Assembly (NCBI GenBank): GCA_033782935.1
Contig: JAWQEG010000062.1
Span: forward strand, 10,124,001 to 10,188,000
Length of the DNA stretch: 64,000 nt
Direction: 5' to 3'
Origin: Petrolisthes cinctipes
Lineage: Eukaryota > Arthropoda > Malacostraca > Decapoda > Porcellanidae
Both the position numbers and the translations under genes were made by a program. Under the pieces are notes generated by a model. That model made no database searches and had not been told where the DNA came from. It was given only the letters and a program-made list of their open reading frames with translations. This document shows, one piece after another, positions 11,556 through 27,049 of the stretch; position 1 is the first letter of the stretch; each line of letters starts with the position of its first letter.

Positions 11556-11684
11556 TAGAAGTAATGATGGAGTCAGCAGGAAGCCACAGCTGCTATTAGA
11601 GAAAGTGCAGCAGCACAGAGACAAGCAGCTGAAGCCATTACAGTGCTGGCTTCTATTGTAAGAGTGTTTATTGAGAAATAAGGA
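11556..11684 (+). pseudogene. Possible last exon of a second Harbinger gene
   Basis: On the strand opposite the transposase, an open stretch with one frameshift reads QEDIRDILEVMMESAG and then AAIRESAAAQRQAAEAITV, ending at a stop after RVFIEK. The Ala/Gln/Glu-rich helix resembles the C-terminal helix of the Myb/MADF protein that accompanies PIF/Harbinger transposases. Its DNA-binding exon was not found. The mirror copy is at about 46610-46735 on the minus strand. Confidence 0.35.
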
Positions 11685-12082
11685 AAATAACTTTGGATCA
11701 GGATGTGTTGCATACAGTATGCTACTAATTTGGCTAGGAGCATACAGTGTTGTCATGGTAGGGAAGACAGTAATAGCATGCTCCTAGCTAAGTTAGGAGC
11801 ATACTGTAAATAACACTGAACTGCATACAGTCACACATTCCAGCAACACAATAAACATTCTAAGATCCCATTGGAAAAACCATGTAATCGTAATGTAAAT
11901 ATAACCGATAACACCAACTTAGGAAATAGATATACAGTATATATATAGTTTGGTGATTCTGCATGCCAATACTGTACCAATGTTACCAAACATTCTGTCA
12001 CATGCCACATTAAAAACACCAACAGACACAGACATAAGTTGGTAAATAAATACACTAGTAACCATGACATAATTTTATTTTT

Positions 12083-15000
12083 TTAAACCCCCTTTCGACC
12101 ATAAAACTCCGGTATGATCTCGTCACGTGTCTGTCTACCCATGCCACAACGATCACCAGCTCCAACTACATGGGCCTCAATAGGCATGTCCTCTTCTGGT
12201 AGATGCTGGAAAATGAAGGTATTAAGGGATTTTAGAAATCACTGAAAAACATTGATATATTAAGACAAACTTCAGGGTTGAAGCAGTGCAATTGCAGAGA
12301 TTGCATTGTACAGTATTATAATAATTACTGTAATTGAAGTAATTACTGGTGTCTCATTGTACTTATATAGTAGCACAGTAAGGTAAGTTAATGCTACAAT
12401 AAATACTAAGCCACAGTGTATACTTACATTGTTAGGGTCAGGAATACTCCTACTGACACACCGGTTGTGCAGCAGGAGACAAGCACTTACAATCTTTGCA
12501 GATCTCAAAGGAGTGTACTGTAATTCTCCACCAAACCGATGAATACATCTGTTGGATACCATTTATTAGAGGGATATAAAAGGAAAATGTAACAGTGGAT
12601 TTTATGGACCAATGTGAACAAAAAGTAATCATATGAAATACATTAATAAAAAGAAATTTTCATTTCATTATAAAGTCAAAAGATTTAGAAACCTTGCCAT
12701 TGATTGGAAACTCTTATGAAATTAGAATTGAGGTTTGGAAAGGGAGCAAATTATAACTATATATAGAGTTTGCTTGTGATTTGTTGAAACCGAAGGGATA
12801 TTAAGAAGTCACTTCCTAACCTGAAGCGATTTTTCACAACTCTTAAGGTCAGCTCCACAATGACCCTTGTTCTTACAAGGGCCCTGTAGTAGAGTTCTTC
12901 TGCCTCATTTGTGGGATTGGTGACTGGGGTCATGAGAAAAGGCTCCAATGGGTACCCACTGTCACCTGCAACACATTGTTACCAGAAAGATGAACTATTT
13001 ATACATACTGTACATACATATATAACCATACATAAACTCACATGGGAGGAATATGTATATCATACAGCCTTAGAACTGTACACTTGTTAAAACATCTCCT
13101 GATACCAACCTAGGAGTAAGTAGTCCCCAAAGTGCCTCTACTAAAGTGTTGCCTCAAGTTGCTGTTCCTTCAAATGTAGGCATCATAAGTGGATCCTGCA
13201 AAGTGACACATGTATTAAAGCATGTGGTTCTACTTCAAATGTTATGCCAAGAAGCCCTCACATATATATAATGTTTTAATACACTTGGCAACCCTAGTAT
13301 CAATGGGAAGACTTTTTATATCAAACTTGATTTTTAAAGATATATAACCATGCAGGTTTTGGGAAATTTTTCATATACAAGGGTATGCAATAATATAGAC
13401 CATATACTAAACAGTATCTTACACAAAATTTCTTATTTACACACATTATTTAAATCTAGGTACATGAAATACAGTACAGTACCTGGAAATCTGGCAGAAT
13501 AATTGATGATCAAGCCATTTCCATCACAAATAACTTGAAAGTTTAGTGAATTTAATCTTTTTCTATTGACGTACAGTACATGGCCTCATCAATACTTGGA
13601 GCCTTGATGGCAACGTGTGTACCTGCATACATAGCATAAACATTAATATATTGTGTAACAATAGGATCAATTTTATCTGTCTGCCCCATACTCTAAACAA
13701 AGGAATGACATAGTATATACAGGACTGTATACAGGTACAGTATTATATAAGCGAAACCAATATAATTCCTAAAGAGGAAAGTACACAAGGCAAGGTTGAA
13801 GTTAATATTGAGGGTAAAAAACTGTTACCTCTCTTACACCTTGTATGTTGTAGAGCCAAGAATCACAACAATGTTGGTGGGGGGAGACTGATAATTTATT
13901 ATGAAGCATGTCTCTATATGATTGGGTTCTAACAACAAGGAAAACAACTAGCATTATGGATTTCATCAATAAAACTATGAAGCTTACCATCTATAGCTTC
14001 AATTACTCGTGGGAAGTTGGTGACCCTGCTGAAGGCTTGGGCTCATGTTCACAACTGTTGTGGTGTTGATGGCATATTAATTTCCTCAGCAGCCTTGGTA
14101 CTCATGATGTTTGTTATTCTGGTGAATATTCTGCTGATCCTTGCTTGTGTTGGACCTGAAATAATCGTTATTTATTCATTATGTATATTTGTTGCATGAG
14201 AAAAAATATTATAGTATTGTTTGGCTAGGTTTTTAAACTGAAATAATACAATTTGTGTTAAAATTACTTGACTGCAACCCTATGCTGCCTAGAAAACCAT
14301 GTACAATATTTAATTGTAATAGAGTAGTGAAGAAATTTAAATATTATAGTGGGTTGTTTATGCAGTCCAAACATTGTTCACAAAAGATTTTATTTATGCA
14401 AAAAGTACAGTATGATACAGCACTGTATATATGCAGCTCCTGTTACTTTGGCCACTATTAGTAAAGTATAATACAGCACTGTATATATGCAGCTCCTGTT
14501 ACTTTGGCCACTATTAGGACAAACTGTATCAGAAAACATACTGCATCATGCTTACAGTTATTAATGACAAGATAAGCAATAATGAAAACAGGTTACAAAG
14601 TACAATAGAGCCATTTTGTATTCAACCAATTTTTCTCATGTGTTTCAAGACCTTTATTATGATATAATATGCTTATCTTATATGATACTTGCTTATGTAA
14701 ATTGCTGATATTCTTTATCCTTGAAAAGGTATGGCACAAACAATGCATCTTTGAGCATCAAGTCTAAATAAATCTTAGTATAATGGACAAATTGAAATAC
14801 AGTATTTAGAATAAAAAAAAATATTTTATTGGTTATACTTAATTAATTTATATATTTCATATACAGTACAGTATATATATATATTAATATTTTTTACTTG
14901 ATTTGATATATACATAAATTATGTTAAGGAAATCTGAGGATAATACATTGAGAAGATATCTATAGATAGGCTACAGTAAATTAGGGAGGAGTAACCACTA

Positions 15001-15331
15001 GCCTAACTTTTAAAACTAAAAAGAAAAGAAAATAATAAGCATTATATTTTACTCACCTCTTGTGTCTCCAATTAACATGGTGAAAGGAGCCACTGGCATA
15101 CACTCTCAAGGCAATCAATAGCTGGGTATGTGGTGGTATGGGATTTCCTCGCCTTGTTCTTCTCCTCAGCAGGGGTGAGAACTCATCAATGAGCTGCGTC
15201 AGCTCATGCGGAGGAAAGTGGTAGTGCCTTATCAGCTCGTTGTCATTGAGAGCTAGAGGGTCCAGACGGTCTCGAAAGCACCTCTCTCTCCTTAGAGCCC
15301 TTGCTGCCATGTCAGCCAACACGTAGTCCAT
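12083..15331 (-). pseudogene. HARBI1-like Harbinger transposase, copy A
   Basis: Exons on the minus strand, placed by GT-AG sites and protein similarity: 15331-15057, 14155-13988, 13622-13483, 13195-13110, 12965-12821, 12548-12428, 12205-12083. Exon 1 gives the N-terminal domain (RDRLDPLALNDNELIRHY). Exon 2 has the SRIFTRI helix and VIEAIDG with the first catalytic Asp. Exon 5 has DSGYPLEPFL with the second Asp and VELTLRVVKNRFR with the catalytic Glu. Exon 6 has the conserved LQYTPLRSAKIVSACLLLHN. The last exon ends EFYGRKGV. A frameshift at the end of exon 1, two stops in exon 2 and a 2-nt shift in exon 3 make it inactive, if the exon model is right. The same lesions occur in copy B. Confidence 0.8.
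14402..14515. repeat. Two-unit minisatellite in Harbinger A
   Basis: A unit of about 56 bp containing gcagctcctgttactttggc is present twice. Harbinger B has four units at 43660-43880. Confidence 0.75.
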
Positions 15332-15365
15332 GGTGAAGTAGCCTCAGTCCGCTGACTGGCAGTGT

Positions 15366-16331
15366 AAGTCTCTGGGCCATATTCCTAGACCTTCGCAAAT
15401 GCGATGACCACGATGTAAATACTACCGTGATGATGGTTGTCGCGATCGCACTTGCCCGTATTCCAAGTGGTGTTGGTAGCGCTTAGCAAAGGCCAGGCGC
15501 TAACCCCAGCAGCAGGGGTACCAATGTATGGGAAACGAGATGAAAGAAGTGAATGAAATGTAATATACCGTCTTATTAGAGTTATCTTGATGTTTTCAAC
15601 ACTTAATATACAAGTACACGGCATAATTTTCTTTCTAAAGTGGCCAAAAATGTAGTTAGATGTAAAATAAATAATAAAACAATGGAATCACCGATGGCCA
15701 GCCTGTTTTATACGCTAAGAAAGCAGGCATCGTTACAAACTGTAATGTAAATAGAGTGGAATTATCTTTATCCCGTACTGCTTTACTCTCTTACCGACTA
15801 ATTGTCAACATGAGTGGATTGTACTGAATATATAGTAAATATTAAATGCAACACATCCATTATTTGATCACCTATCACTGAAAAAGGGATATTTGTAGCA
15901 CTGCTGTATGTAAACAAAGCAGCATGGTACCCATAATTAATTTTATATTAATGCAATTTAAAGTAAGAACAGGATATAATTTTATATTCTTTTATGTATG
16001 ATGTACAGTATTAATCTAATATATTAACTTTTTCCATGTAGTTGCCAAGATAAAAAGAACTATGAGAAAATAGTTATAACATTAGTGAGAATATTTATTG
16101 ACTATTTATTAAGGTGATATTTTTGCCATAATTAATTTTATATTAATGCAATTTATAGTAAGAACAGGATATAATTTTATATTTTATGTATGATGAGAAC
16201 GTCTCTCTGAAATATATTAACTTTTTTCATGGAGTTGCCAAAATATTGGAGTCAAAGATAACAAGTACAGAGAAACACAGTTATAACATTAAAGAGAATA
16301 TTTATTGCTATTACACCCTTTGTGTCATTGT
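15366..16331. repeat. Segment inside Harbinger A missing from copy B
   Basis: Copies A and B align up to the gactggcagtgt block and again from the tctagcatgctttttgcgtg block. Between these points A has about 960 bp and B only about 50 bp of different sequence. Two related stretches of roughly 180 bp (about 15935-16115 and 16128-16310, both with attaattttatattaatgca) form an imperfect tandem pair. No gene is seen. It may be an insertion in A or a deletion in B. Confidence 0.55.
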
Positions 16332-17330
16332 CTAGCATGCTTTTTGCGTGTTTAACGGCACTTTGTTAACATCTTGCCGTCTTTAAATATATATTGATAT
16401 CAATTTCCACTGTAATCAATGAGAAATATTCACTAAATATGATGATATCTGAGCCCATATGGTGCACGTCGTTAACTTCTACCACTTTTACTACACCTCC
16501 CGAGGTGTTGTTATTAACGACGTCGCTAACGCGCCCGTGACGTCATCATTTTGCTTCATGGATCGCGTCGGTAGTGGCCGACGTCGCTAACTCGAGTTAC
16601 CGACGTTGTTAAGTTTCTTGGATCCGGCCCCTGGTCCCTATAGGCGCCTGTCAGCTTGTTGTGTCGGTTTGTTAATCCATTCACACACACACATACACAC
16701 CACTCCCTGCCCAGAGTCCTGCTGCTTTGTTTGGCCATGGTTTTGAAAGATATTAACTTTTTTGTGTAAGTAGAGAATTTGTGTGTGTGATTTTATTTTT
16801 TATTTTTGTTACATAGAAACTCATTCCCTTGTGCTTTCGAAAGATAGGTGAAATTAAGTGTATAAAAAATGGTACTAAATGGATGAAGAAGCCTTGAAGT
16901 ATGCTTTCGAACACGGGAAGTCAGAAGGGTTACCCAGAGGTCCTCCAGTTGATCTTTTTTCCTCTCACTGTCGCTTACTTTTTACTACACACTATATGTT
17001 CTAATCAAGATATTACGAGCTCCAAGTAAATTGTCACTGAATATTAACTGTTAGGCTCACACATATCATTTAAGATAATAAGTGAGTAATAACAGGCATG
17101 AATAATGCTTAATTAGCAGAAATATTCATGAAAAACGGAAGCACTCCTATTTTTCTCAGTGTGCTGAACACCTCTAGCCAATCAGGGAAGCGAAAGAGTA
17201 CTTGACCTGCCTACCGCACCTGTAGGGCAGGGCTTCTCCGCCACCTTAGGCTGGACAGAGTATAGTGATAGGTGGATAGGGGGTAACCTCTGACCCTCGC
17301 GCTACATCTGACTTGCTGGTTGGTGGTGGT

Positions 17331-17767
17331 GGTCTTGTGTCTGGTTGCTTATCGAAGGTTGTAGGGTTTCTATGTAAATTGCTTCTAGGTAGGAGAGTCT
17401 TCTGCTGTCTGTTTCTTTGTCTAGTATGGTGGTATTATTTACTAGTTTGTCTCGTGTCAGTGTTCATCAGAGCCTGATGAACAGTGACCACGTGATTTAC
17501 CAACACACCTGTAACAGTGTGGACTGCGAACCTCACCACTATGTTGGTAAAATACAAACGTCACTGTCTCGTGCACCTCCATGCACCTCCAGTCAGGGTC
17601 TATAAAAGACCACTACCGCACTCACGACCATCAAGCTCTGACACGAGACAAACTAGTAAATAATACCACCATACTAGACAAAGAAACAAACAGCAGAAGA
17701 CTCTCCTACCTAAAAGCAATTTACATAAAAACCCTACAACCTTCGATAAACAACCAGACACAAGACC
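17331..17767. repeat. 130-bp inverted repeat around a Penelope GIY-YIG fragment, unit A
   Basis: 17331-17460 is the reverse complement of 17638-17767 with few mismatches. The right arm is the coding end of a Penelope-like element and the left arm is a flipped copy of it. A shorter inner palindrome (gttcatcag and ctgatgaac) sits at about 17462-17481. The same structure is at 38708-38837 and 39015-39144. Confidence 0.85.
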
Positions 17768-17800
17768 TCCAAATATTGCCCTCCAGAAAGCGACACACCA
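17482..17800 (+). pseudogene. Penelope-like element GIY-YIG endonuclease fragment, unit A
   Basis: Broken frames give CNSVDCEPHHYVGKIQTSLSR, then LQSGSIKDHYRTHDHQALTR, NNTTILDKE, RRLSYLKAIYI and PSINNQTQDLQILPSR. This is the C-terminal GIY-YIG nuclease of a second Penelope-like family, different from the element at 20221-22146. The frame changes near 17575 (a short cacctccatg duplication). The RT part is absent. In an active element this nuclease would nick target DNA to start reverse transcription. Confidence 0.75.
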
Positions 17801-18350
17801 CTAGCAGCGTCAGGAAACCCACCACATCTCCAACACCTACTGATCCACCACAAGCACCTAACACCATCTTCAAATTTCCTATTGCTTTCCTAACCTCTAC
17901 CCTTCCTAATTCTCCCTATACACCCTGTCGTCTTTCACCTGCCTCCATCCCCATGCAAGTCACCACCGTCTCCCCTCCGGTCCCCTCATTCATCAAACGA
18001 TCAATATGCCTCTTCTACAATTCTTTCCCTTTCTCACTTCCACTCACAGTGACTACTTCCTTTTTCTTAATTCTCACGCTGCCAGACATTTCTTCTCCTC
18101 TTTCTCTTTTAACATCCTTCCAGTATAATTTCTTGTTTTCTCTAAAGTTCCACTTAGTTTCCTACCAAACTCTTCATACACTCTCCTTTTACTCTCCCTT
18201 ACCATCCTCTTCACTTGCCTCTTACATACATTGTATTCTCTCTCTCACCTCTCTGTCACCTCCTCTGACACATCCCTCTGCAGTGTTCTCCTATATGCCT
18301 TCATTTTCTTCTCTACTGCATATATTACTTCCTCCGACCACCATGCACCT
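17801..18350 (-). pseudogene. LINE ORF2 fragment (linker and RT start), unit A
   Basis: The minus strand reads WWSEEVIYAVEKKMKAYRRTL, then NKKLYWKDVKRERGEMSGSV, then EVRKAIGNLK, with stops between. This is the conserved stretch between the endonuclease and RT of Jockey/RTE-type LINEs plus the first RT motif. It ends at the Penelope fragment. The plus-strand Pro/Ser/Thr-rich ORF over it is an antisense artefact. The unit B copy is 39178-39727. Confidence 0.65.
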
Positions 18351-18422
18351 CAACGAAAGTGTTTACATATGAGCCGATCAAAATTACACGAAAATTATTA
18401 TATAGATAAATGCAACTATTGG

Positions 18423-18460
<38 letters not shown>
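18423..18460. repeat. (CA)n microsatellite
   Basis: About 19 CA units; a similar tract is at 39800-39838 in unit B. Confidence 0.95.
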
Positions 18461-18461
<1 letters not shown>

Positions 18462-18479
18462 GCTTGCAGAACAAAAAAA

Positions 18480-19788
18480 AACGACCAGTGATTTCCAACT
18501 ATATCCTGATGCAATTTACTGTGGTAATGAGACCTGAAGCAGTATTGGCTAATCCAGTTAATTAATGGGGAGAAAAATCTCTTGACGGCCAATTGAAGGG
18601 TTACTGACTCCTTCAATCTATGCCATAAAACAGACAGACAAATCTCTTTGATTTTATACGGAGGAACAGTTGCGGGCAATAGTAATCATCCACATAGGCA
18701 CATTTTAATTAAAGGAATCATTGCCCTTCTTCCCAATTAGACCACAATAAGTGTTTCAAATTAATTTATCGTGCAGTGAGCCTCTGTTGGTGAGAGCAAT
18801 CAGCAAGACCACATCAAAAGACAAGCACATCAAGCATACTACCAGCCTCTTTACCAGGAAATAATACGCCAGTCATGTCTCACCTTCTCTTGCTTTTGAG
18901 TTATAATGTTTTATGTATATGTGTCTGATCTTGACTTGCTTTAGATTTTTTGTATTATTGTGTGTGTGTTTATTAATTACGAATGTTTTATTTATTTACT
19001 CAGCAGAATATGCTTCGTCACCACCCAAGGTTTCTATTTCTGAGAGCAGAATAGTGTTAAGGGAATAGTATACTTTTGAGACATTAGAGCGCCATGATTC
19101 TTCCAAACGAATGCCAAGGAACAGAAACATGAACAATAATAATAGTGTCTGTTGCTTGGAATAGTTTGGAGAAATTAGTTGCTCTATATTTACCATCACT
19201 GTACCACCACCTTAAAAGTGTTAATGTGGTAATGTGGTTACTTCTTCCTAGTTGTCAAAGAAACAAGAGCGATATATCGTCAATAAAGACTCCTCCTCAC
19301 ACGGTGCAAGAACTCTATTTATCAAAATAATTATCCCTCTTAAGTTACAATTTTATTGGTAATAATTCCTTCATGGCAAGGACTAGAGCCTGGCACTGCT
19401 AAGAAATGTGTGTGTGTGTGTGTGTGTAGATTCTGACACTGTTTTGAAACTATAACATAGACTCGTTCTTCAAGTGAAGGAAGTCATATAGTCCACTGCA
19501 TCGGCGCTCCCTTTCACTTTTTTAACAGTCCCTCTTTTCTTTCTATTTCCTTCCTGCTTGCTGTCCCACCTCTCTATCACCTTCTTCTGGCGCTATATGA
19601 CCTCGCTATTGCGGCGCCTAACATCAATCGATCAATCAATAAATCCACTGCATCGAAATAATGGGCCTGAAACACGTTGATGGCGAGTTCAGTGTTGCAG
19701 ACATAAGAACAAGACAATACAAATTCTGAGAATATTTCTAGTGCATACCTGCCCTGTTCTCTTACCATTCCTGGAGACAGTTACTGTA
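18480..19788. repeat. Intergenic DNA of unit A, no gene seen
   Basis: About 1.3 kb without recognisable coding sequence, duplicated at 39855-41184. It includes a (GT)n tract at 19408-19427, longer in B at 40786-40822. 19055-19240 is a diverged relative of 22450-22625. Confidence 0.6.
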
Positions 19789-23520
<3,732 letters not shown>

Positions 23521-23561
<41 letters not shown>

Positions 23562-24007
23562 GTTGAGGGGGATGGTTATTTTTATTGTTGGCTATTGGAG
23601 GCTACTGATTCCTGCACACGATACCATGAAATAAAACCTACATGCTGAGGGATTCTGTTTCATGGCATAGTTTGAAGGAATCATCACCATCCCTCCACAA
23701 TACATACCCCCCTCTCAAAAATAATTATAATACATAAATACAACAAATCAATAAAAAGAATAATAAAATATCCTGAATAATATTCGCAAACACTTGCTTC
23801 CCTGCACTGATTGATTGTGTGTGTGTGTGTGTGTGTGCCGACAGATTAATCCTGGGTCATGAATCTGGGAAACCTTACTGATAGAATGAAACAATTATTT
23901 TTTTCATAACCCATTACAGTAGGAGAGTTATTATATCTATTTCTTTTAAACTTACCTGTGGACTACGAGTTTCATTAGAGTAATAACTGTGAAGATTTAA
24001 CAGGTGT

Positions 24008-24068
<61 letters not shown>
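23521..24068. repeat. (CT)n and (GT)n microsatellite cluster
   Basis: (CT)n at 23521-23559, (GT)n at 23815-23837 and (CT)n at 24010-24068, with AT-rich DNA between. The order matches 51184-51754 in unit B with different tract lengths. Confidence 0.9.
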
Positions 24069-24072
<4 letters not shown>

Positions 24073-24503
24073 GCAATAAAAATAAAATATAACGGCAATA
24101 ATGAAACAATAGTAAAATTTAGCAGTAATAATGAAATAATAATAATAAAATTTAGCAGCAATAATGAATCAATAATAGAATACATTGAATGACAGTTTAA
24201 AGGGAGCAATAATTATAATATCAATGGAATATAAAGCTAACACAGTGTAAATTAAAGGAAGCAAGGTATTATTATAATATAACATATATTATATTATAAT
24301 AATACCTTGCTTTCTTTAATTTACACTGTGTTAGCTTTATATTCCATTGATATTATAATTATTGCTCCCTTTAAACTGTCATTCAATGTATTCTATTATT
24401 GATTCATTATTGCTGCTAAATTTTATTATTATTATTTCATTATTACTGCTAAATTTTACTATTGTTTCATTATTGCCGTTATATTTTATTTTTATTGCAA
24501 TAT
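24069..24503. repeat. Near-perfect palindrome with arms of about 214 bp
   Basis: 24069-24281 is the reverse complement of 24290-24503, around an 8-bp centre. The same protein-like string appears on both strands because of this. It is absent from unit B, where the CT tract runs straight into the TA tract (near 51754). It could form a long hairpin or cruciform. Confidence 0.9.
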
Positions 24504-25190
24504 TATTATTATTTTTTATTGTCTCATTACTGTTACTGGAATCTTATTATTTTTGTTTCATTATTGCTATTATTCATTATTGCTACTGTATTTTATTATT
24601 ATTGTTTCATTATTGCTATTATTCATTATTGCTACTGTAATCTTATCATTATTGTTTCATTATTGCTATTATTCATTATTGTTACTGTAATCTTATTATT
24701 TTTTTTTCATTATTGCTATTATTCATTATTGCTATTGTATTTTATCATTATTGCTATTATTCATTATTGTTACTGTAATCTTATTATTATTGTTTCATTA
24801 TTGCTATTATTCATTATTGCTACTGTATTATATTATTATTGTTTCATTATTGCTACTGTTCATTATTACTACTGTAATTTTATTATTATTTTTGTTTCAT
24901 TATTACTACTATAATTTTATTATTATTTTTGATTCATTACTGCTACTGTAATTTTATTATTATTTTTGCTTCATTATTGCTAAGTTACTGTAATTTTATT
25001 ATTTTTATTGTCTCATTATTGCTATTGTAATTTTATTATTGTTTCATTATTGCTACTCTTTATCAATGCTACTGTAATTTATTTTTATTGCTTTATTATT
25101 GCTACTATGTTATTATTTTTGTCACCCAATGTATATGATTATTGGCTAACTATTGCTATTATGATTGGCACCCAATGGGTGTAATAAAAT
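24504..25190. repeat. ATT-rich degenerate minisatellite
   Basis: About 690 bp made of variants of attattgctattattcatt and tgctactgtaattttatt, spaced roughly 40-60 bp apart. No gene; the Leu/Ile/Tyr-rich ORFs follow from the repeat. With the palindrome it forms an insert of about 1.1 kb present only in unit A. Confidence 0.85.
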
Positions 25191-25357
<167 letters not shown>

Positions 25358-25476
25358 TTTTCTGATACAGCATTCCCTCGTTCTACACTGTTGTTATGCG
25401 TGTGTATTATACTGTTTGCCATTAATATGTATAGAATAAGCCCTCATTATTTACTGGCTTATGGGTGCGTAATGTA

Positions 25477-25686
25477 CAGTCACAATCAAATATCCACCAA
25501 CACTTTCCTTCCATCGTGCAAATAAATCAGTATCATATGAATATATAACCATACAACACTTAATGTCACCTCAACCCCCTCAATTAGTATTATGAGGTGC
25601 TGCAAAATCATTCATGTGTTGTTCTTTATTACCAAGATATTTACTAAGATGGAAGGAAAGTGTCGGTGGATATTTGATTGTGGCTG
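25477..25686. mobile_element. 210-bp Tc1/mariner-type MITE, unit A
   Basis: The ends CAGTCACAATCAAATATCCA and its complement form inverted repeats of nearly 40 bp, flanked by TA on both sides (25475-25476 and 25687-25688). The TA duplication and size fit a Tc1/mariner MITE. The matching copy in unit B is 52052-52261, so it was there before the duplication. Confidence 0.85.
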
Positions 25687-26548
25687 TACTAATTTCCACA
25701 AAAGTAGTGTCCATTACCCTGCCACAGTAAGAATTGAAATAACTTGAGTTTGAAATTTGGGAACAGCTGGGGAAATCCTATGATCAGAAAACAGATGTCG
25801 CCGTTTGTTGTGCTGGGAGAACCAGGAGGAGGGGAAAGAACTGGAGGAGAAGGGGGAAAGGGAGGAAAACTGGAGGAAGAAGAAGGAAACAGGAAGAGTT
25901 GAGGGCTGGATAAGTGATGGCTAATTTAATTAACTGAGAAGAGACGCTGATATGGAGTGATACCAACAGATAACATAAAATAAAATCTGAATAACTAAAA
26001 TCCCATTTAACAAATATTACTACACATAATTGTATCTCAGGTGTTTCCCATTCTCAGTTCATGTTGATATACAAGACTCAGGCTTTGGTTTACAACTCAC
26101 GCAAAGGAACGTGAGTTGGCCATAGTGGCATCATTCATGGTCTTATATGGGCTGTCCCTAAATCTAAAGCTGGAAAACCGATAGCATAATGGAGCCCCAG
26201 GAATTGCACAACGCCTTTGGTCTGCAGTGTTTAAATATCCCACAACAATACTCACACTTTGTATATTTCGAAGTGTGCTAAATATCCGTAAATATTATGT
26301 ACTGAACATCATAAAAAATAAATGATGGTAGAAACTTTATTAAATAAATACTATGCTAAAAAAATATCCCACGACGGGGCATAGAGATTATTGTATACAA
26401 CACAATTCAATACAAATTTTTGGGCTTACGTCACTCTTGTTGATGTCCATTCTAGACGGATTAATACATAATAGATTTATGCAAGGCTGTAAGTTCATGT
26501 TTTATTCTTAATTACCAACAATAATAAATTCTAACCAATACATACAAA
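25687..26548. repeat. Intergenic DNA of unit A, no gene seen
   Basis: About 860 bp, including a purine-rich stretch (25810-25900, ggagga/gaagaa). It is duplicated at 52262-53123. It may include degraded non-coding ends of the Tc1 element, but no clear repeat was found. Confidence 0.5.
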
Positions 26549-27030
26549 TTAGAAATTGGTCCAGGCACCAACTCCATTAACAAAATCATTAAGGCGATAA
26601 GGGATGGAGTCGACTAGCTTCAAACACACCCCTGGTCGTCGACGTATACATTTCCACACATCATATTTCCACACATCTATTGTTGCACATGTTCGCTGAT
26701 CCCAAATATCCCAAGCACGTTTCATCATGGCCCACAAATGCTCAATCGGATTAAATTAATATCGCATCCTTTTGCTGGTCAGTCGATGACCTCGATTTCA
26801 GGGTGATCCTCGAGGTAGTTCTTAACTCTGATGTTTGTATGTCATGAACCAGCTTTATAGTGTGGGGAGTTGGAACTACCATTTCCCGGACAGTAGCAAT
26901 TAATAAGCATTTGATCCAGGATTTCTACATATTGCTCACAAGCGAACCGGCCATTGATCTATACCAGTTTTCCTCTCTGGCCTATATGCCCACATCCAAC
27001 CCCAGAATGGCACTGACACTTTACCACTCA
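26549..27030 (-). pseudogene. Tc1-like transposase remnant, unit A
   Basis: The minus strand holds the C-terminal half of a Tc1-type DDE transposase: FNPIEHLWAMMKRAWDI with the catalytic Glu, then CLKLVDSIPYRLNDFVN near the end. Upstream, broken segments correspond to the HDIQTSELR region. There is a stop just before FNPIE and another in the middle, and the N-terminal DNA-binding half is missing. The unit B copy at 53124-53605 carries the same defects. Confidence 0.75.
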
Positions 27031-27049
27031 CTTTGTGTTCATACTTCTT

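Larger units (their letters stand above)
10800..16630 (-). mobile_element. Harbinger element A (5831 bp)
   Basis: The ends are GGGTGGAATCCAA at the left and the complement of GGGCCGGATCCAA at the right, an imperfect terminal inverted repeat. CTG flanks both ends (10797-10799 and 16631-16633). The unit B empty site (around 37993) has one CTG only, so this is a clean insertion with a 3-bp target duplication of the CWG type expected for PIF/Harbinger. A seven-exon HARBI1-like transposase lies on the minus strand (15331 to 12083). The right third carries an extra segment of about 960 bp that is absent from copy B. Confidence 0.92.
10311..17258. mobile_element. MITE-like element with 32-bp terminal inverted repeats, interrupted by Harbinger
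   Basis: The left end starts CTGTCCAGCCTAAGGTGGCG and the right end is its exact reverse complement over 32 bp. Both ends are flanked by AGT (10308-10310 and 17259-17261), a likely 3-bp target duplication. Without the nested Harbinger it is about 1.1 kb, as in the uninterrupted unit B copy at 37504-38635. The interior has CA and CT microsatellites and no gene. Its superfamily is not clear; 3-bp duplications occur in Harbinger and CACTA-type elements. Confidence 0.7.

Noticed and set aside
17581..18372. 263-codon Pro/Ser/Thr-rich plus-strand ORF
   Set aside because: Its first third is the Penelope GIY-YIG tail; the rest is antisense to a LINE fragment read better on the minus strand. The unit B counterpart is cut short by indels.
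24362..24951. Leu/Ile/Tyr-rich plus-strand ORFs that look like membrane proteins
   Set aside because: They follow from the ATT-rich minisatellite and palindrome; absent from unit B.
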